Shown: positions 1-11,799, counted from the stretch's first letter. The stretch: DNA of 58,811 nucleotides from Phoronis australis (GCA_002633005.1 NMRA01001035.1:6433-65243), one strand, 5' to 3'. A program made the numbers and translations. Notes: generated by a model from the sequence alone, not told the origin.

Positions 1-625
1 AATATCAGTTCTGGATTATATCGGTCCCGGGGAATATCGTAAAGCATCGGGTCTTTTATAACCGCCGGGAATCTATGAGTTCATTTTCAAATAAACCACT
101 GGCACGTACCCGGGTGCTTAACAGAGCCATGCCGGTATACTCTTTCATTTAGGACTGTAGCTGTTCTCTTTTGATTTGCAGCTTTGAAGTCCCCCCACTT
201 GAATCGCTGGAGCAGGCCTACACTTTACATGCGCGCACCCAGCCTAAACTAAAGGGGGGGCCTCGAATTCTTCCATATGCGGACCTGTTACTTAAAAAAA
301 TCAACGAGGACCAAAAAACGGGGCCACTAGGTTCAGGCTTGCCAATCGTGCATCCGCGCCGAATTCCTGTGGACTTTGTGAATTTTTGCCTCGTTTACTC
401 AACGGACTTTTTGTTTCACTGAGGCGAACTTTTTTGCCCAATTTGCCAATTCGCCCCGATCCTCCCTGGGTGCGCCCATTATTTACGTTGGCAGCAACGT
501 GTGAAAGTCAAATCATATATCGCGCACGTAGCCCCAGAAACAAGGGGTTAGATAATTTCTTGGTAACTGAAAGTAAAGACGTGGCCGTCGCTTGGCGATA
601 AAAAGGGTTGTCATTTTCACTTTCA
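1..625. other. no gene seen; degenerate repeat sequence
   Basis: Short open frames are present but none shows a domain, codon pattern or splice context. Part of the stretch (about 240-490) resembles sequence at 46003-46200 and is listed separately. Confidence 0.4.
240..490. repeat. dispersed repeat copy, related to 46003-46200
   Basis: The stretch shares an ordered series of short matches with 46003-46200: a G-run, CTCGAATT, GGACCT(T), TTACT(A)AAAAAAAT, and at the right end TTCGCCCC followed by CCTGGGTGCGC. The order and spacing argue for one repeat family in two diverged copies. I cannot assign it to a named family. Confidence 0.35.
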
Positions 626-772
626 GTGGCGGATTTATAGGGGGGCCATGTCCCCCCTAAAACTCTCCCAGATTCCATTTGGCAGTTCGGAGGTGCGCCT
701 TCTGACGGGCAAAATCCTGGCTAATACTCTGCCCTGGCCTCCCCCCTAAATAAAAATCCTGGATCCGCCCCT
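626..772. mobile_element. short non-autonomous DNA transposon (MITE) with terminal inverted repeats
   Basis: The left end reads CAGTGGCGGATTTATAGGGG and the right end reads GGATCCGCCCCTG, preceded by CCCCCCTAAATAAAAATCCT. Reversed, the right end begins CAGGGGCGGATCC, so the ends are imperfect inverted repeats enclosing about 100 bp without coding potential. The CAG(T/G)GGCGG terminus is of hAT type. I could not find a matching 8-bp target duplication. Related termini occur at 9342 and 46004. Confidence 0.5.
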
Positions 773-1409
773 GACTTAGGCTGTCATAGGCAATAAAAAA
801 CGAGACGCGCATCTCTAAGTCACGATTTTCTGCCGGGACCGCTTGCGCGCTAACAACGGGACCGAACAGTGCCGCATTGCCGGCAATATCAGGGATGTTG
901 TCGTGGATATTTGGTACATGTAATAAGGGCATATATATTTGTCCACCACAAAGTTTGATAAGTTGATCGCTTAAGAATTAGTGGAAACACCGCCGTGTTG
1001 TGACATTTTATCACTTGTTATGCAGTGGCCCGAATCCGGAAACTTGCAAAAGTTGCCGAAAGTGTTAGCACATGAAACGCGTCAAAGATTGATTCTGCAT
1101 ATCCCATGTTCACGCGACTTGTTGACATGTGCAAGTCATCGGGAGGGCTGTTTTCGGTTGGCGTTCTTTTGAATTTGGATTTGGAAACAACCAAATAACA
1201 GTCGGATTAACAAGAGTTGCTCTACATTTCCAAGGCGTGCGTTCTGTAGACGCTAGGACCTACGCTAGGACCTAGTTAAAACCTAGTCAAAGTCATGTGT
1301 TTTAATTTAAAATGCACGGCAATATCTCACGTAAACTCGCGAAGTCTTACTTTTTAGCGAAGTCCTAGTGTTACCGAACGGGAGGCACATTTCTCCCGAG
1401 AAGTGTAAA
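773..1409. other. no gene seen
   Basis: Nothing supportable apart from a 12-bp tandem duplication ACGCTAGGACCT at 1250-1261 and 1262-1273. Confidence 0.4.
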
Positions 1410-1539
1410 AACTCAGCTCGCATACGTTGGAAATTCCAGGTCGCATTTAGCGACTTGATACGAGCTGACAAAAATCTCAGCTCGCATTTCCAAATTTCAG
1501 GTCGCAAATGCGACCTGCAGCTCGTTATGTCGAGCCCTG
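1410..1539. mobile_element. hAT-type transposon terminal fragment
   Basis: Read from the right, the stretch starts CAGGGCTCGACATAACG at 1539, a typical hAT-like terminus. It contains a perfect palindrome AGGTCGCAAATGCGACCT (about 1499-1516). The blocks CAGCTCGCAT and AGGTCGCA each recur, giving two subterminal units (about 1414-1480 and 1481-1520). No opposite end is recognisable. Confidence 0.4.
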
Positions 1540-2349
1540 CTTTTGTAGTTTTTTTTATTTCCTGAGCATATTTTTGTAATTGTTTTAACAAACCAAACCG
1601 GTGAATTAAATTGAAAAACAATAGGCAACCTTTGAGACACAAATGAATTGGCCTTTCTGTTGGCTGCAAAATGGACTCTTTAGATGTACTCGTCTGCACA
1701 GTGACCCCCTCCTAGAAAATTGAATAGGAAAGAACTTCTTTTCATAGATTACCTAGTAGCCATGGAAACCACTTATCTGAAAAACTCGTATACGCTACCT
1801 ATAAATTTCCCGGAAGAAAGCCTCCGGAGAACCATGGATCCCACGTAAAAATACTTAAACAAGGCAAAGACAATCGGGGCCGAAAGTTGCGAATTGTTTA
1901 TATGTATGTTTAAATGAAAGTGGTATCTTTCAACTGACGAAACACACCATGTGTTTCATTATTATTATTTTATTTGATAATATTCATAGTTACAATAATG
2001 AATACAGTACTATGTACAGGATATATAAATTTAAAAAATAAAGTATTAATTATGTACACTGTCCGTATAACACCAAACAATTAAAAACTTATTACCGTGG
2101 TGGTCCATACACAAACTAAATAAATATTAGGAATAAATAATTTATTGTGAATAATTATACAGGAGAAATGAAACATGAGAAAGAAATAAGGTATAGGCGA
2201 AAAATTTGAAAAAGACTGAAGAATGAAGTAAAGATGATAGATGATAAATAAATGAATAAATAAAAAAATTAACAAATTAATAGATAAAATTGGAGTTATC
2301 ACTTCTCTCAATAAGGCTAAATAGATAATGTATGACTACAAGTCTTTTT
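1540..2349. other. no gene seen; AT-rich
   Basis: Very AT-rich between about 1950 and 2340. The minus-strand frame at 2081-2311 is low-complexity and hydrophobic by composition only. No gene is supported. Confidence 0.4.
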
Positions 2350-2795
2350 AAAGATTTAAAAATCTGTAATGTCTCTCAGGTGGCCAGGAAGAGAATTCCA
2401 AAGAACTATGGTTGGATTTTAATAAGTTGCAGATCCACGTTTTAACTCTTGGTTGAATTAAACCGTTATTGCTCCTTAAAGGTTCGTGAGAATGGCGTGG
2501 TTTAAATGTTTTAGTAATCAAGGAAATAATTTGGGGCGTTGCAATGAACAAATTTAACGTGGAGCTTGAGTTGGTTAACTGTTTTATTCATAATTTAGCC
2601 ACCCAAAAGACTGAAAATGATAAAAATTAATGCGAGTACGAGGTGTAAACTGAGAACATATTCAATAAATTTGTTTTGAAACACCTGCAGCCTTTTGCGA
2701 AGACACTTGTTTAAACTGGAAAACCAGCTTGAACAAGCATAAACAAACAAAGGAATTATAAAGGAATTGCAAAGGGTTTTACGTGACCTCATTGG
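2350..2795 (-). pseudogene. LINE retrotransposon ORF2, C-terminal tail (fragment)
   Basis: This is the C-terminal end of a non-LTR retrotransposon reverse transcriptase protein, read on the minus strand. At 2792-2660 it encodes the post-RT segment with IIPLFVYACSSWFSSL followed by LQVFQNKFI, matching the conserved 'yAc..W ... Lq..QNk.iR' signature of LINE ORF2 tails. Further down (about 2580-2350) pieces in shifted frames read NQLKLHV, VHCNAPNYFL, RHSHEPLRSN and GIPFLAT, the order seen in the tail of CR1/Jockey-like elements. Several frameshifts break the frame. The 3' UTR cannot be delimited. It may belong with the endonuclease piece at 4942-5256, but the intervening 2 kb shows no RT core. 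Confidence 0.7.
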
Positions 2796-3119
2796 AGAAG
2801 CAAAATCAACAACAGTACCAAATATACGTAGATCTCTGAAACTACACCGGGTTTGTCAACATCATCACAAGATGTCAGTACACTACAGTCAAATTCGTTT
2901 AATTTGTTGATAAAATCAGAAGGAGAGTTGTGTTTGAGAGATCTGATTTTACAGTATCTAGGACCATCAACTGGTAGTTTTCCTAGTACTATAGATCTAA
3001 TGGTGGCTGCGTGATACCAATCCTATATTACACCATGCTTTGAGATAGCGGAGTTGCAACGCCGCCATATTGGAAATGGGTCAGAATGTTGCATTGTGGT
3101 TAAGCTGGTAAACAAGTAC

Positions 3120-3410
3120 GTCGGCAAGCGTGGGGGAGAACCGGCCACAGGGAGGTTATACGTGTTGTGTGCCTGGCATGCTATAATACCAGTTAGCGAA
3201 ATAAAAAAATTAGTTACTACCTGTTTCCCAAGGATCAAGAACTGCGTTAAACATGGGTCAGAGACATCGGTAGAGCTGGTAGCAAAGGCCGACTTCGTGA
3301 ATTCTTTCCGACTTCGTAGCATAAAGTGTGCAGCGCTCATTTTGAGGGCGGCAAGAAAACGTATCTTAGAAACTGCCCAACAATATCTCCCTTCAAAGAA
3401 ACAGTAACAA
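3120..3410 (+). pseudogene. degenerate THAP-type zinc finger (C2CH)
   Basis: THAP domains are DNA-binding zinc fingers found in P-element-like transposases and host regulators. In the frame passing through 3195 the translation runs KISYYLFPKDQELR, stop, TWVRDIGR, then HKVCSAHFEGGKKTYL. This matches the THAP pattern: first Cys pair, then F-P-K-D, then the invariant Trp, then C-S-x-H-F. The N-terminal YTCCVPG lies in another frame, so one indel near 3175 separates it. Three in-frame stops (near 3183, 3244 and 3307) also break it. An overlapping open frame at 3054-3407 is a shadow. No transposase body is visible next to it, so P-element, other THAP transposon or host THAP pseudogene cannot be separated. 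Confidence 0.65.
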
Positions 3411-3411
3411 A

Positions 3412-4941
3412 TACTCCACGGCGGTTGGTAGTGAAAAAAAAACTTGTTTTCGCTTGACCAGAACCAAGCCAACATGAGCAATTTTGAGGATAATGCCTCT
3501 GCACAATCACCTGTTCTGGGTCGACTCACTTAACGTATGCACACTATATGCATTACGCGCTAAGATAAAGCGTGCAGATTATTATTATTTACTTTCTACA
3601 AAATTGTGGTACATTGCTATCAAAATTCGTTGTTAAATTACGATCATTTTTCATAAAATTTTGTTGAAGTTCCAGGGCGAAATCTTGCCGACAAATGCGT
3701 AGCTGCTGGTCTCGCAATCGTCGATAGGGCTTGAATTCTTAAATAAGAATACAGCTTTGACTCAACAAATTACCTGAAATCCTCCTCAAGTTTTCCAAAT
3801 AGCGTCTCTAAGATTTTTAAGTTCTTGTGAAGTCTGGATTAACTGCAGATTAAGTCCAAATCTACGCTAGATTGTAGCACGCAACCCGAGAAAAATCTCT
3901 GTGGGAACACATGTTGTTGTCACGTGACGTTTGTTTTGAAGTTTGTATGCGTGTGTGTGAGAGTAAGCGTGCGTGTGCTTGTCAGAGTTCATTTGCCAGA
4001 GTAATGTAATGATCTAGGTGTGCATTGTATCCAAAAAAAAAATAAGTCAAGCAGTCAAGCAGAGCGTGTTTTAATATTTACGGCTTAGCACTTGCTGGCC
4101 TCATCTGCTAAAAACGTTCGAGAATTTTTTCGGTAAGACCGACATGTCACTCATTGAGTCGCCGGGTGAGTGGATGCGTGACCGTAGTGTAACAGCTATT
4201 TCCCGGAAGATTTGGGGTGTAAGGGTGCGAAGTGGGTCATTTTGACCTTAAAAACACCAATTATGATTAGTTAAATAATTTCTCTTAAAAATAATGCAGA
4301 AGCTTTTTACGGTATTGGAAACTTTCGGAAATTAGTGCCAATATTTATTTGCCGATGCTATGTTACCCGATTAATCTTCGATGACAGTCGGTACATTATG
4401 CAGCGCGCGCTTCTTGGTCGCGTGCTAACACTGGTCGAGTTTTTTTTATTAGTCTTCGATTCACGGTTTTCACATGTACAAAGAAGTTTGGATTCCTGTT
4501 GAGGCCGGAGAAGATCTGTACCGGAAAGAAACAATGCAATCCCGCTCTTTGACAAGTACGCTGTGTCTGTTTTCAAAGTCCAGACCCGCGTAGTGGGGCA
4601 CATCCCTCGCAAGAGCAGCAAAACTTCTGCGTTCTTTTTGAATCGCGGCGTAAGTTTGAAGTGTATACGGACATAACGGTGAGGCTCGTGGTCCGTTACA
4701 AATTCAGGCTGTCGGATCTTTCAATTGATAAATTGGAGACGTTAGAACTGTAGGTAAGGGCATTTTTCGCATGTAGTTCATGGGCTGGGCGCTTACTTTA
4801 GCAAAGTCTGAAAACGCGTTGGGGCACTTGTTGAGCCATGGGCGCTAATTAGGGCGAATAGCGGCAGAATTACATACAACAGCGTAGTTTAATGCACACA
4901 AATTACACGTCGTGCAAACCAGTCGGCCATCCCGTTTACCA
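3412..4941. other. no gene seen
   Basis: No domain is recognisable. Around 4085 the words CTGGCCTCATCTG and CTAAA recur in nearly the same order as at 11803, inside the fold-back there, which hints at a shared repeat. Confidence 0.35.
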
Positions 4942-5256
4942 TCAACAATCCCAGTAGCCTTTACGCACCCTAATTTCCGGACATGCGCAATCGTTAAATC
5001 GATTCGGTTGCAACTCCGCTATTCTACCGGGATAGTTACAAACAATATGATCAATCAAGGAGGAAGTAGTTTCAGTGACCCTGGTTGGCTGCATAATCAA
5101 TTGCGTGCAGCCGAAACTGGTAATAGTGTCAGTGTATGGTTCAGTTAACCCAGATTTATTCTGGAAACACCTAATGTTGATATCACCAAGTAAAATGGCC
5201 CTTTTTGCTCTCAAATCGATGAATGTAAAGTGAAGTCTGTCTTTAATGTGTCAGTT
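4942..5256 (-). pseudogene. LINE retrotransposon endonuclease (EEP domain) fragment
   Basis: On the minus strand this encodes part of an apurinic-like endonuclease domain of a non-LTR retrotransposon. FTFIDLRAKRAILLGDINI is the conserved 'GDfN' strand with the catalytic Asp and Asn. It is followed by the LINE hallmark FGCTQLIMQPTRVTETTSS and LIDHIVCN, matching 'L.Qli..PTRvt..s.s.iDhiftn'. The terminal SDH motif is not recognisable after 5000, so the copy is truncated or decayed. This enzyme normally nicks the genomic target for target-primed reverse transcription. It lies upstream, on the same strand, of the LINE tail at 2350-2795. Confidence 0.75.
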
Positions 5257-5259
5257 TTC

Positions 5260-5984
5260 TCGTGGTGCATGGCTAGGAAAATCTGACGTCGTCAGGGATC
5301 GTATTCTTCATAAACATCGTTGTTTGTAAAGGTTGGGGACAATAGCGTTTCGAGGCTGACGTGACACAAATCAATGCACTGAGTGCATTACGAAACATAT
5401 CTACTGTATGGACTGACGACTGGGTAATTTCTCGGAATAGAGAACCAGTAAGGCACAGTGTTGTTGTTCTTATGCCGAAAACGTGGCGACATATTTACAT
5501 ATCGAATAGAATGCATGAATTGCTGATGTGATTTAATTGACCACCTGCACACTTTTATTGTATCTCTACGTCCAACTTAAACTTTGTACTCGAGACAATA
5601 GACTCATTGGTTTATCTTCTCTCGCTTTGATTACGAAGATGGAATTTATGGTTCTGGACAGGGATCAATCCGTTTGCGTGAAATAACTCGAAAATATTTT
5701 TAGCATTTTCCATTCTACTTTAATTTGAACTCAAAGTAATTATCAGGATTACATAGATGATGATGTAATCCTAACTTGCACTTGATGAACCCAGCATTAA
5801 AGCTACGTCTGAGTCGGAATCTAGTACTACTCGAAGTGACAAATTTCTACTCATGTCTTTATCTCCAATATTGGGGTCACCACTAAAGTGCAAAATTGGA
5901 CTAGACACTCATCTGCGTATTGTATTATATATTTGGGTACAGAGTAAATAATTATTACATGGCGAAGTCGTTATTCCCCGTTAT
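5260..5984. other. no gene seen
   Basis: Nothing supportable on either strand. Confidence 0.4.
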
Positions 5985-6073
5985 CTAGAGCCCGAGTGGA
6001 TTTTGGAGAATTATCGCCCGAGGGGCGTTAACCCCGAGGGTGATAATTCTACAAACTGAGTATAATGCTCAAG
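5985..6073. mobile_element. palindromic fold-back element (MITE-like)
   Basis: The core 6007-6050 begins AGAATTATC and ends GATAATTCT, enclosing two CCCGAGGG-like palindromic blocks around GTTAAC. Outside it, CTAGAGCCCGAG (5985) and CTGAGTATAATGCTCAAG (6057) continue the imperfect symmetry. The whole could form a hairpin of about 90 nt. No target duplication was identified. Confidence 0.4.
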
Positions 6074-6279
6074 TCAAAGGATCCCGATGACACGATACCC
6101 GCATTGGAGATCGGTGAGAGAACACGAGAGAAAAATTTCACTGAATTAAAATATCGTTTTTATGGAAATTATGCATATTATTTTTCATAGCGTATAAATG
6201 TTGGTGCAATGCCCTTTACTGAGCGTGATTGTTTTGCGTACTCATTTATGTATTCTATTTTCACGTTCGCTGACGTCAG

Positions 6280-6410
6280 CCGCTGAGTGGTGTAGTGGTA
6301 AAGTCAGCGACTCGAAACTCTTGAGGTCCGGGTTCGAATCCGGCCTCGGTTTCCCGCCGATAAATTTATGGGTCACGGTTGTATCTGCCATTCGAGGCTA
6401 ATATTGATAT
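6280..6410 (+). repeat. tRNA-derived SINE or tRNA pseudogene
   Basis: The RNA polymerase III internal promoter is clear: A box TGGTGTAGTGGTA at 6288-6300 and B box GGTTCGAATCC at 6331-6341, with near-standard spacing. The T-arm has only four paired bases (CCGG/CCGG) around an 8-nt loop. The acceptor and anticodon stems do not form properly, so it is not a functional tRNA. The downstream part (CCGATAAATTTATGGGTCAC onward) would be the non-tRNA body. The 3' end is undefined. Confidence 0.55.
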
Positions 6411-9337
6411 ACTACACAATTATCTTGAGTTCATGTGAATGAAGAACGGAAAGTGTTTTTCTAGCACGGATGCCTTATAGCCGCTTGACTTTACGGAACG
6501 GACGATGTCAGTCAAGTGAAGCCATGTTCACAACACAAGCACCCCATGGAACGTCAAAAGAAAAACAAACAGGCTTCGTAACGTTGAATTATTATCCACA
6601 GCTTAATGCGAAACATGTAATTTCAATGATTATCATTCGGTCGACGATCTACAGTCACTTGGGGTGGCACCACTAAACACCATCATCAGCTCCTGTTTCT
6701 CGCGTTCGAAATCCGGGGCAAGGACCAGTCGACGTTGTTCCTACAAGAATAAAACAGCCTTATATTGTCGACATCGAAGAAGAGAGGCAAGTCAAACTCA
6801 GTCATCAGTGCACACGTGTACAACTTAATTACAACAGGTGCACAATCCTACAATAGATGCAAGGTTGGTTGAACAACATATATTATTGAATGAACTCAAT
6901 TTATTCAACAATGACGTTTGTGTGCTTGATGCTTATATTAATGTTTTCGGAACAAATAAAGTTATCATAAATTCTCACCATTGCATGTTTGAAAGGTCGT
7001 CACCTTTTAGCTATGTCAACGCTGTCAGTTGGTCAAACCAGAGGAATCAGCAGGTCTTATTACCTACAACTTCTAAACAGGGACACAAGACAATTCATAC
7101 GAGCGATAACATGAACAAAAATAATGTAAATGCAACATAAACATCATTTTACGAAGGCTCGTATGATATGCGGCGATAAGAAGATGCTTTGAAAGTGAAG
7201 TCTTGACATCCTTGGGCCTTGCTTGAGCTCTGAAGGAGTCTTCCTTAGATGGTTGCTTAGACGTTTAAATGACATCATCTGTTCTGATAATAGAAGAGAT
7301 GCAAACAAAACACACAAAGAGATACACTAAAAAGAGCAACGAGACACTGGGTTTACAATATCTATTGATGAATTTATCAAAGGACTTACCTCTGTGTGGT
7401 CAAGCTTTCTCCAAATTCAAAACCATTTCATAATACTAGGCTAATTTATTGGTGCAAGGGGGTAAAGATTCAAATATTCGAAGGAAACCATAACGAAAAT
7501 GCCCTGCAAAATGGTTTTGTTTGGCTGAATGAAAGCATGACCATTCTTCGCCTCTGGCAAGCGTGGATATGTCTTTCTGCATTGTTCGCTTTATACAAAG
7601 TTTCAATTATGAAATTGATTGCATGTAACACTGGAACTTATTTTCAGAATTTTAGACAAAAAAAGTCCATGGTACTTGTTTGAAGATTTGCCAATAACAT
7701 AACAATCATTGATGTTTTTCTTTTAAATTCGCGGACATTTGAAAAATCGTGGGTTCAGATAATTTATCATTGAAAGCAAATGAAGTGGAGTAAATGGACG
7801 CATTTTTGACAATCTCTTGCTCACGTTACAGTAGGTCTCCAAGTAACGAGCATAAACCAGAACCAAATACTTTTTTGGTCGGATTTGTTTTTTTTCTGAG
7901 AAAACGCGAGTTCATAAATTTAAATGCCGTCCATGCACAAAATGCAAATCAAATTTAAAACTTTCATACAAAATACCATGCACCCTGCATACCTGTGTAT
8001 GGTCCCCACAACGAGAATGAGGAACAGAAAACAGTTCCGTATCGACATCTTTGAAGTCGTGTATCTTTGGGACAACGCCCAATCGATAACAGAACTGACA
8101 ATTCTCGACAGCTCACCTCCTTTTAATGTCCAATTTTGCGTGGTTGATACCACCAGGCCAATCACGATGCAGAAATGTTGAGCGCAAGCATAGTGCATAA
8201 CGCGCTAGCGCGCGATTGGTTAAAAAATTCGACTCTTGGTCGTGGAGATGACAAAAAAGAATACAGTACAGTCGAATGTTAGTAAAAGCATTGTTCAGCC
8301 ACACACTTGTTCACGTTGTTCCTGGTAGTGTTTTGGTAGAATTTTATGTTTTTAATTTTGACAAAATAAATCCTCGTTTGTTTGCCACTCGTAATTTGCT
8401 CTGGTGATCGACGGGGTGAGAAAACAATGAGGTCGGATAGCAGGTCTGCCCACGGACTTAAAAATCAAAACAAGCAGTACACACATGAAGGTTTAAAAAG
8501 CTTTGATCACGAGATTGCTGTACATATATACTCTTTAAAATAAGTGATGCGAATCATGTTTAACATCTAATATCCGGTACGTCCCTATTTGCGTCACGTG
8601 ACTTCAGGTAATTTAACCAAAAGTAGCAAAAGTGTATCGTATCTCACTAGGGGACTCGGAGATTTTGTTGGATGTGGCCCTAGTAGACTTTTTGAAGTTA
8701 TAAGCAATGACGCACACCACAAAGTTTATTGGCCCTAGGCTTTGACCAGCGGTCCGTTTCATGAAAGTAACTTAGAAATTAAGACAGAAACTTGGTCTTT
8801 CGCTTTCACTTACAACTGGTGAATAAAAGTTTAGCCAAGTAATTTAGAGGGCATCACAGTCTAGAAGTCTGAAATTGCTTCAGTTACTAAGAGCCATGTA
8901 TATATTCTCAGAGAAGGCACTATTTTTCTAAAATTTTTCTGAGGACCGAAAGGCCAAATTTCTATGTTAGGACACTAATTTCATGAAACAGACCCCTGGG
9001 CTATCGAACAACAAATGCATTGTGATTTTATTACAAATCGTAATTTTTCGTCGTTGTATGCTAACCGTTGGGTGAATTCAAGGCCGCTTATCAGATAATT
9101 ACATTAAAAATACTCTTCGGTTGATCGAGTGGGGCTTAGCTTCGTCACCAAGCCGTGGACGGTGGGAGCTAAGGTTAAGGGTGAGGTCCCATACTGGAGT
9201 TCCTCTCCGAAGATCACACTCACCAATGATGTCACTTAAACACAGTGACATTGAATATTACTGAAAATTGCCAGTTGTACATGTTGCCAAATATCTACAA
9301 AACTACATAATTTAACTCAGCAAAAGTATATGGTGTA
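6411..9337. other. no secure gene
   Basis: Open frames up to 100 codons (6838-7140, 7396-7683, 7924-8181) have no recognisable domain. A weak minus-strand first-exon candidate with a signal-peptide-like start lies at 8048-7993 and is treated as a finding only. Confidence 0.35.
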
Positions 9338-9530
9338 TTAGTGGCGGATCTAGGATACCTTAAGGGGGGCAACATGTTGCCTTGGTGAATTGGACAAGCG
9401 CGACTGTACATGTATGTGCAACACAGGTGGAACGTTGCGGCGGCCGGTATGATTAGGAAATCTATCGGTGGACTAAAAAGAAAACAAGAACAAAAAAAAA
9501 ACAATTGTGTTCCGCCACGATCTGGGGTCT
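9338..9530. mobile_element. MITE-like repeat sharing the GGCGGATC terminus
   Basis: The left end AGTGGCGGATCTAGG resembles the ends at 626 and 46004 and is likewise followed by a G-run (AAGGGGGGC). Near 9512, TTCCGCCACGATCTGGGG could be the decayed opposite end. The inside is non-coding. Confidence 0.35.
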
Positions 9531-11799
9531 GAGCTCCACCCTTTTCCAGTACCGATCCCAGTTACTGAACTTAATATTTCCTCACGCTTCACGCGGCTGC
9601 TGTTTCATTTTGCTTGCCACAGCCTGTGTATAGAAGAATTTCTTTAGAATTTCTTTCTGTTGACTTCACACCAATGTGCCATTACTTAGACAACGTGACC
9701 TTGCTTTATACGAAAAATTAGAAAAAAAGCTGTATTCATAGTAAACCAAAGGAATCAACAACATGGCAAAATTTGGTATGATCTAAATATCCAAGATGAA
9801 ATGTCAAAAACGCTCTTACAGTTTTCTAAATGATCGTCTCATTTTCGTTTTATGCAATTTTGTTCTTTCCATAAATTCATACTGATAGCATCACACGCGA
9901 AATGGAGCATTTAAAATGCGTTTTGGAGAACAGTGTGTAAAGTATAGTATCCGAAAGTTTCATAGGCTTACGATAAACCAATTCTGAGATATGATGTTCC
10001 GGAAGTTGGCTAAAATTGGAGATTTTTCGCGACAAGCGTGACTACACAACCTGAACTGAAATCGTAGGGCGAGAAGTTTTCTATTATTTGATGATGGCAA
10101 AGTTCGAATACGTGCTATTCAGGGACAAAAATGGAGAGAGTACGTACAAATTATTTATCGCACATATAAAATTATGCCGACATAAGCACATCACCCCCGC
10201 TGGGGGTTTCGATTAACTGAACGGTGTCAAACTGTGTCAGCAAATAACAGTCGGACGTCAAGCTGCTAAGGAGACGTAGTGAAATTTAATTTCATTTGCT
10301 CATTTTTGATAAAACAGTTTAATAAATTGTGCGACGGCGATGAAAAATCTTATACTGTGACTTCCTCAACACTCATCTTTTTCAAAGCATTATAATATAA
10401 TCCACGTTATTTTAAAAACACAACGTAGCTGTTCTATTTTCATTAAGTCATTGCGATGCTTTTAACTGAATTTGTTGATCATTAAAATCTATCCAACGTT
10501 GCTCTTTTGAAAATTACATTGTCGGGGTTGCTTCTTGGTCTCTAGATGAAAGAAACACGAATTGCATAGCCAAGAAACTAGTCCACGAATACAAGTTACT
10601 ATGACTGGACATCCCTTGACTAAGCGTATACATCAGGACGAGAACTCAACGACGTGCCAAATTTAGAAGGCTATATCGGCCGTCGGGGTGGGCCGTAGGA
10701 AGCTTACATAACCTCTTCCTTACGGTCAATTTTCACGGGACAGATTTTCTTTGATATTACGATCTACTTTAATTTATGAAAGGTTAAAATACTTAAACGA
10801 AAATTGACTTTTAGATATCAGACAAAAGTCCAAGTCGGTGAATCGGACATGGGATAGACCATATGTGATTCTATGAAGTCGTCAACACGTACCCAATTCT
10901 TATTTTTTCAATTCAGTAAAATTTAACGTTATTGAAAATTGGGACTACCATTCCACTACCTACTATTGTTGAAGGTTTGAACAGAAATGCTACTGAAACT
11001 GACAATTGTCATTACTTAATTTCATGATGCAATAACAAACACTTCAAAGGTGTAATTGGAGAGCCATTTTTCTTTCTGGCAAAATTCAATAAACACGAGA
11101 CCCACTGATTTGATTTCATGTCTTTTATACCTTAATATAGTGACAGGTGGTTATTTGAGAATAGCCCCAGTGAGAATTCGAACGCGGAATCGTCGAGGTC
11201 GGACAAACGTTCTGCGTCCACTCCAGAAAGTGAGGTGGTTTTAAAGAGGCCTTGAACGCGATAAACAGACTGGATTGCAATATTGAAAGTGGTTCTCTGC
11301 CAGTGAAAGATAATTCAACCTGCTTGCCGGGTATTTTTAGGGTTTGTTGAATATAAAAATTTTTAATTTCTGTTGATACAAAGCATTTTCTTTTAGTTTC
11401 AAATTTCAAAAAAGAAGGTCTCTCAACTGCTAGCTACTTCGTCGATTTTTCTTCCGCAAGGCAAAACACGTCTCCTTATTTGGTATGGCAAGACATAGAC
11501 GTAGCACATTTCCCTTATATGGAAAATGTGACCTTTGATATTAAGCGACTTCAAGCAATTACGAGTGCATACGCTCATTTATCATAAGTGGGAGGAAGGT
11601 TAAAAACTCCGTGGTAGAAGTTTTTCCAGCGTGCGTACTTAAAAATGGTGAATTTAGTGATTTTTTCTGGAAATTTACTCACAAGGGAACGTACATTTCT
11701 CTGTGCTTAACGTTGCGAGATGGTGCTTTCGTCAGGAATTGTTCAAAAGATATTTTTGACGCACTTTCACGTTCCATGCCTCTTTAAGAGTATTGAACA
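9531..11799. other. no gene seen
   Basis: Nothing supportable. The frames at 11056-11244 and 11125-11409 overlap on opposite strands and show no domain. Confidence 0.4.

Noticed and set aside
171-601. two overlapping frames near the left edge
   Set aside because: They cover a dispersed repeat resembling 46003-46200 and show no conserved motif.
3023-3529. 168-codon open frame on the minus strand
   Set aside because: It is the complement of a THAP remnant on the plus strand; its own translation has no domain and is rich in residues expected from antisense reading.
9115-9215. possible tRNA- or SINE-like segment (GATCGAGTGGGGCTTAGC onward)
   Set aside because: No acceptable B box at the right distance and no cloverleaf.
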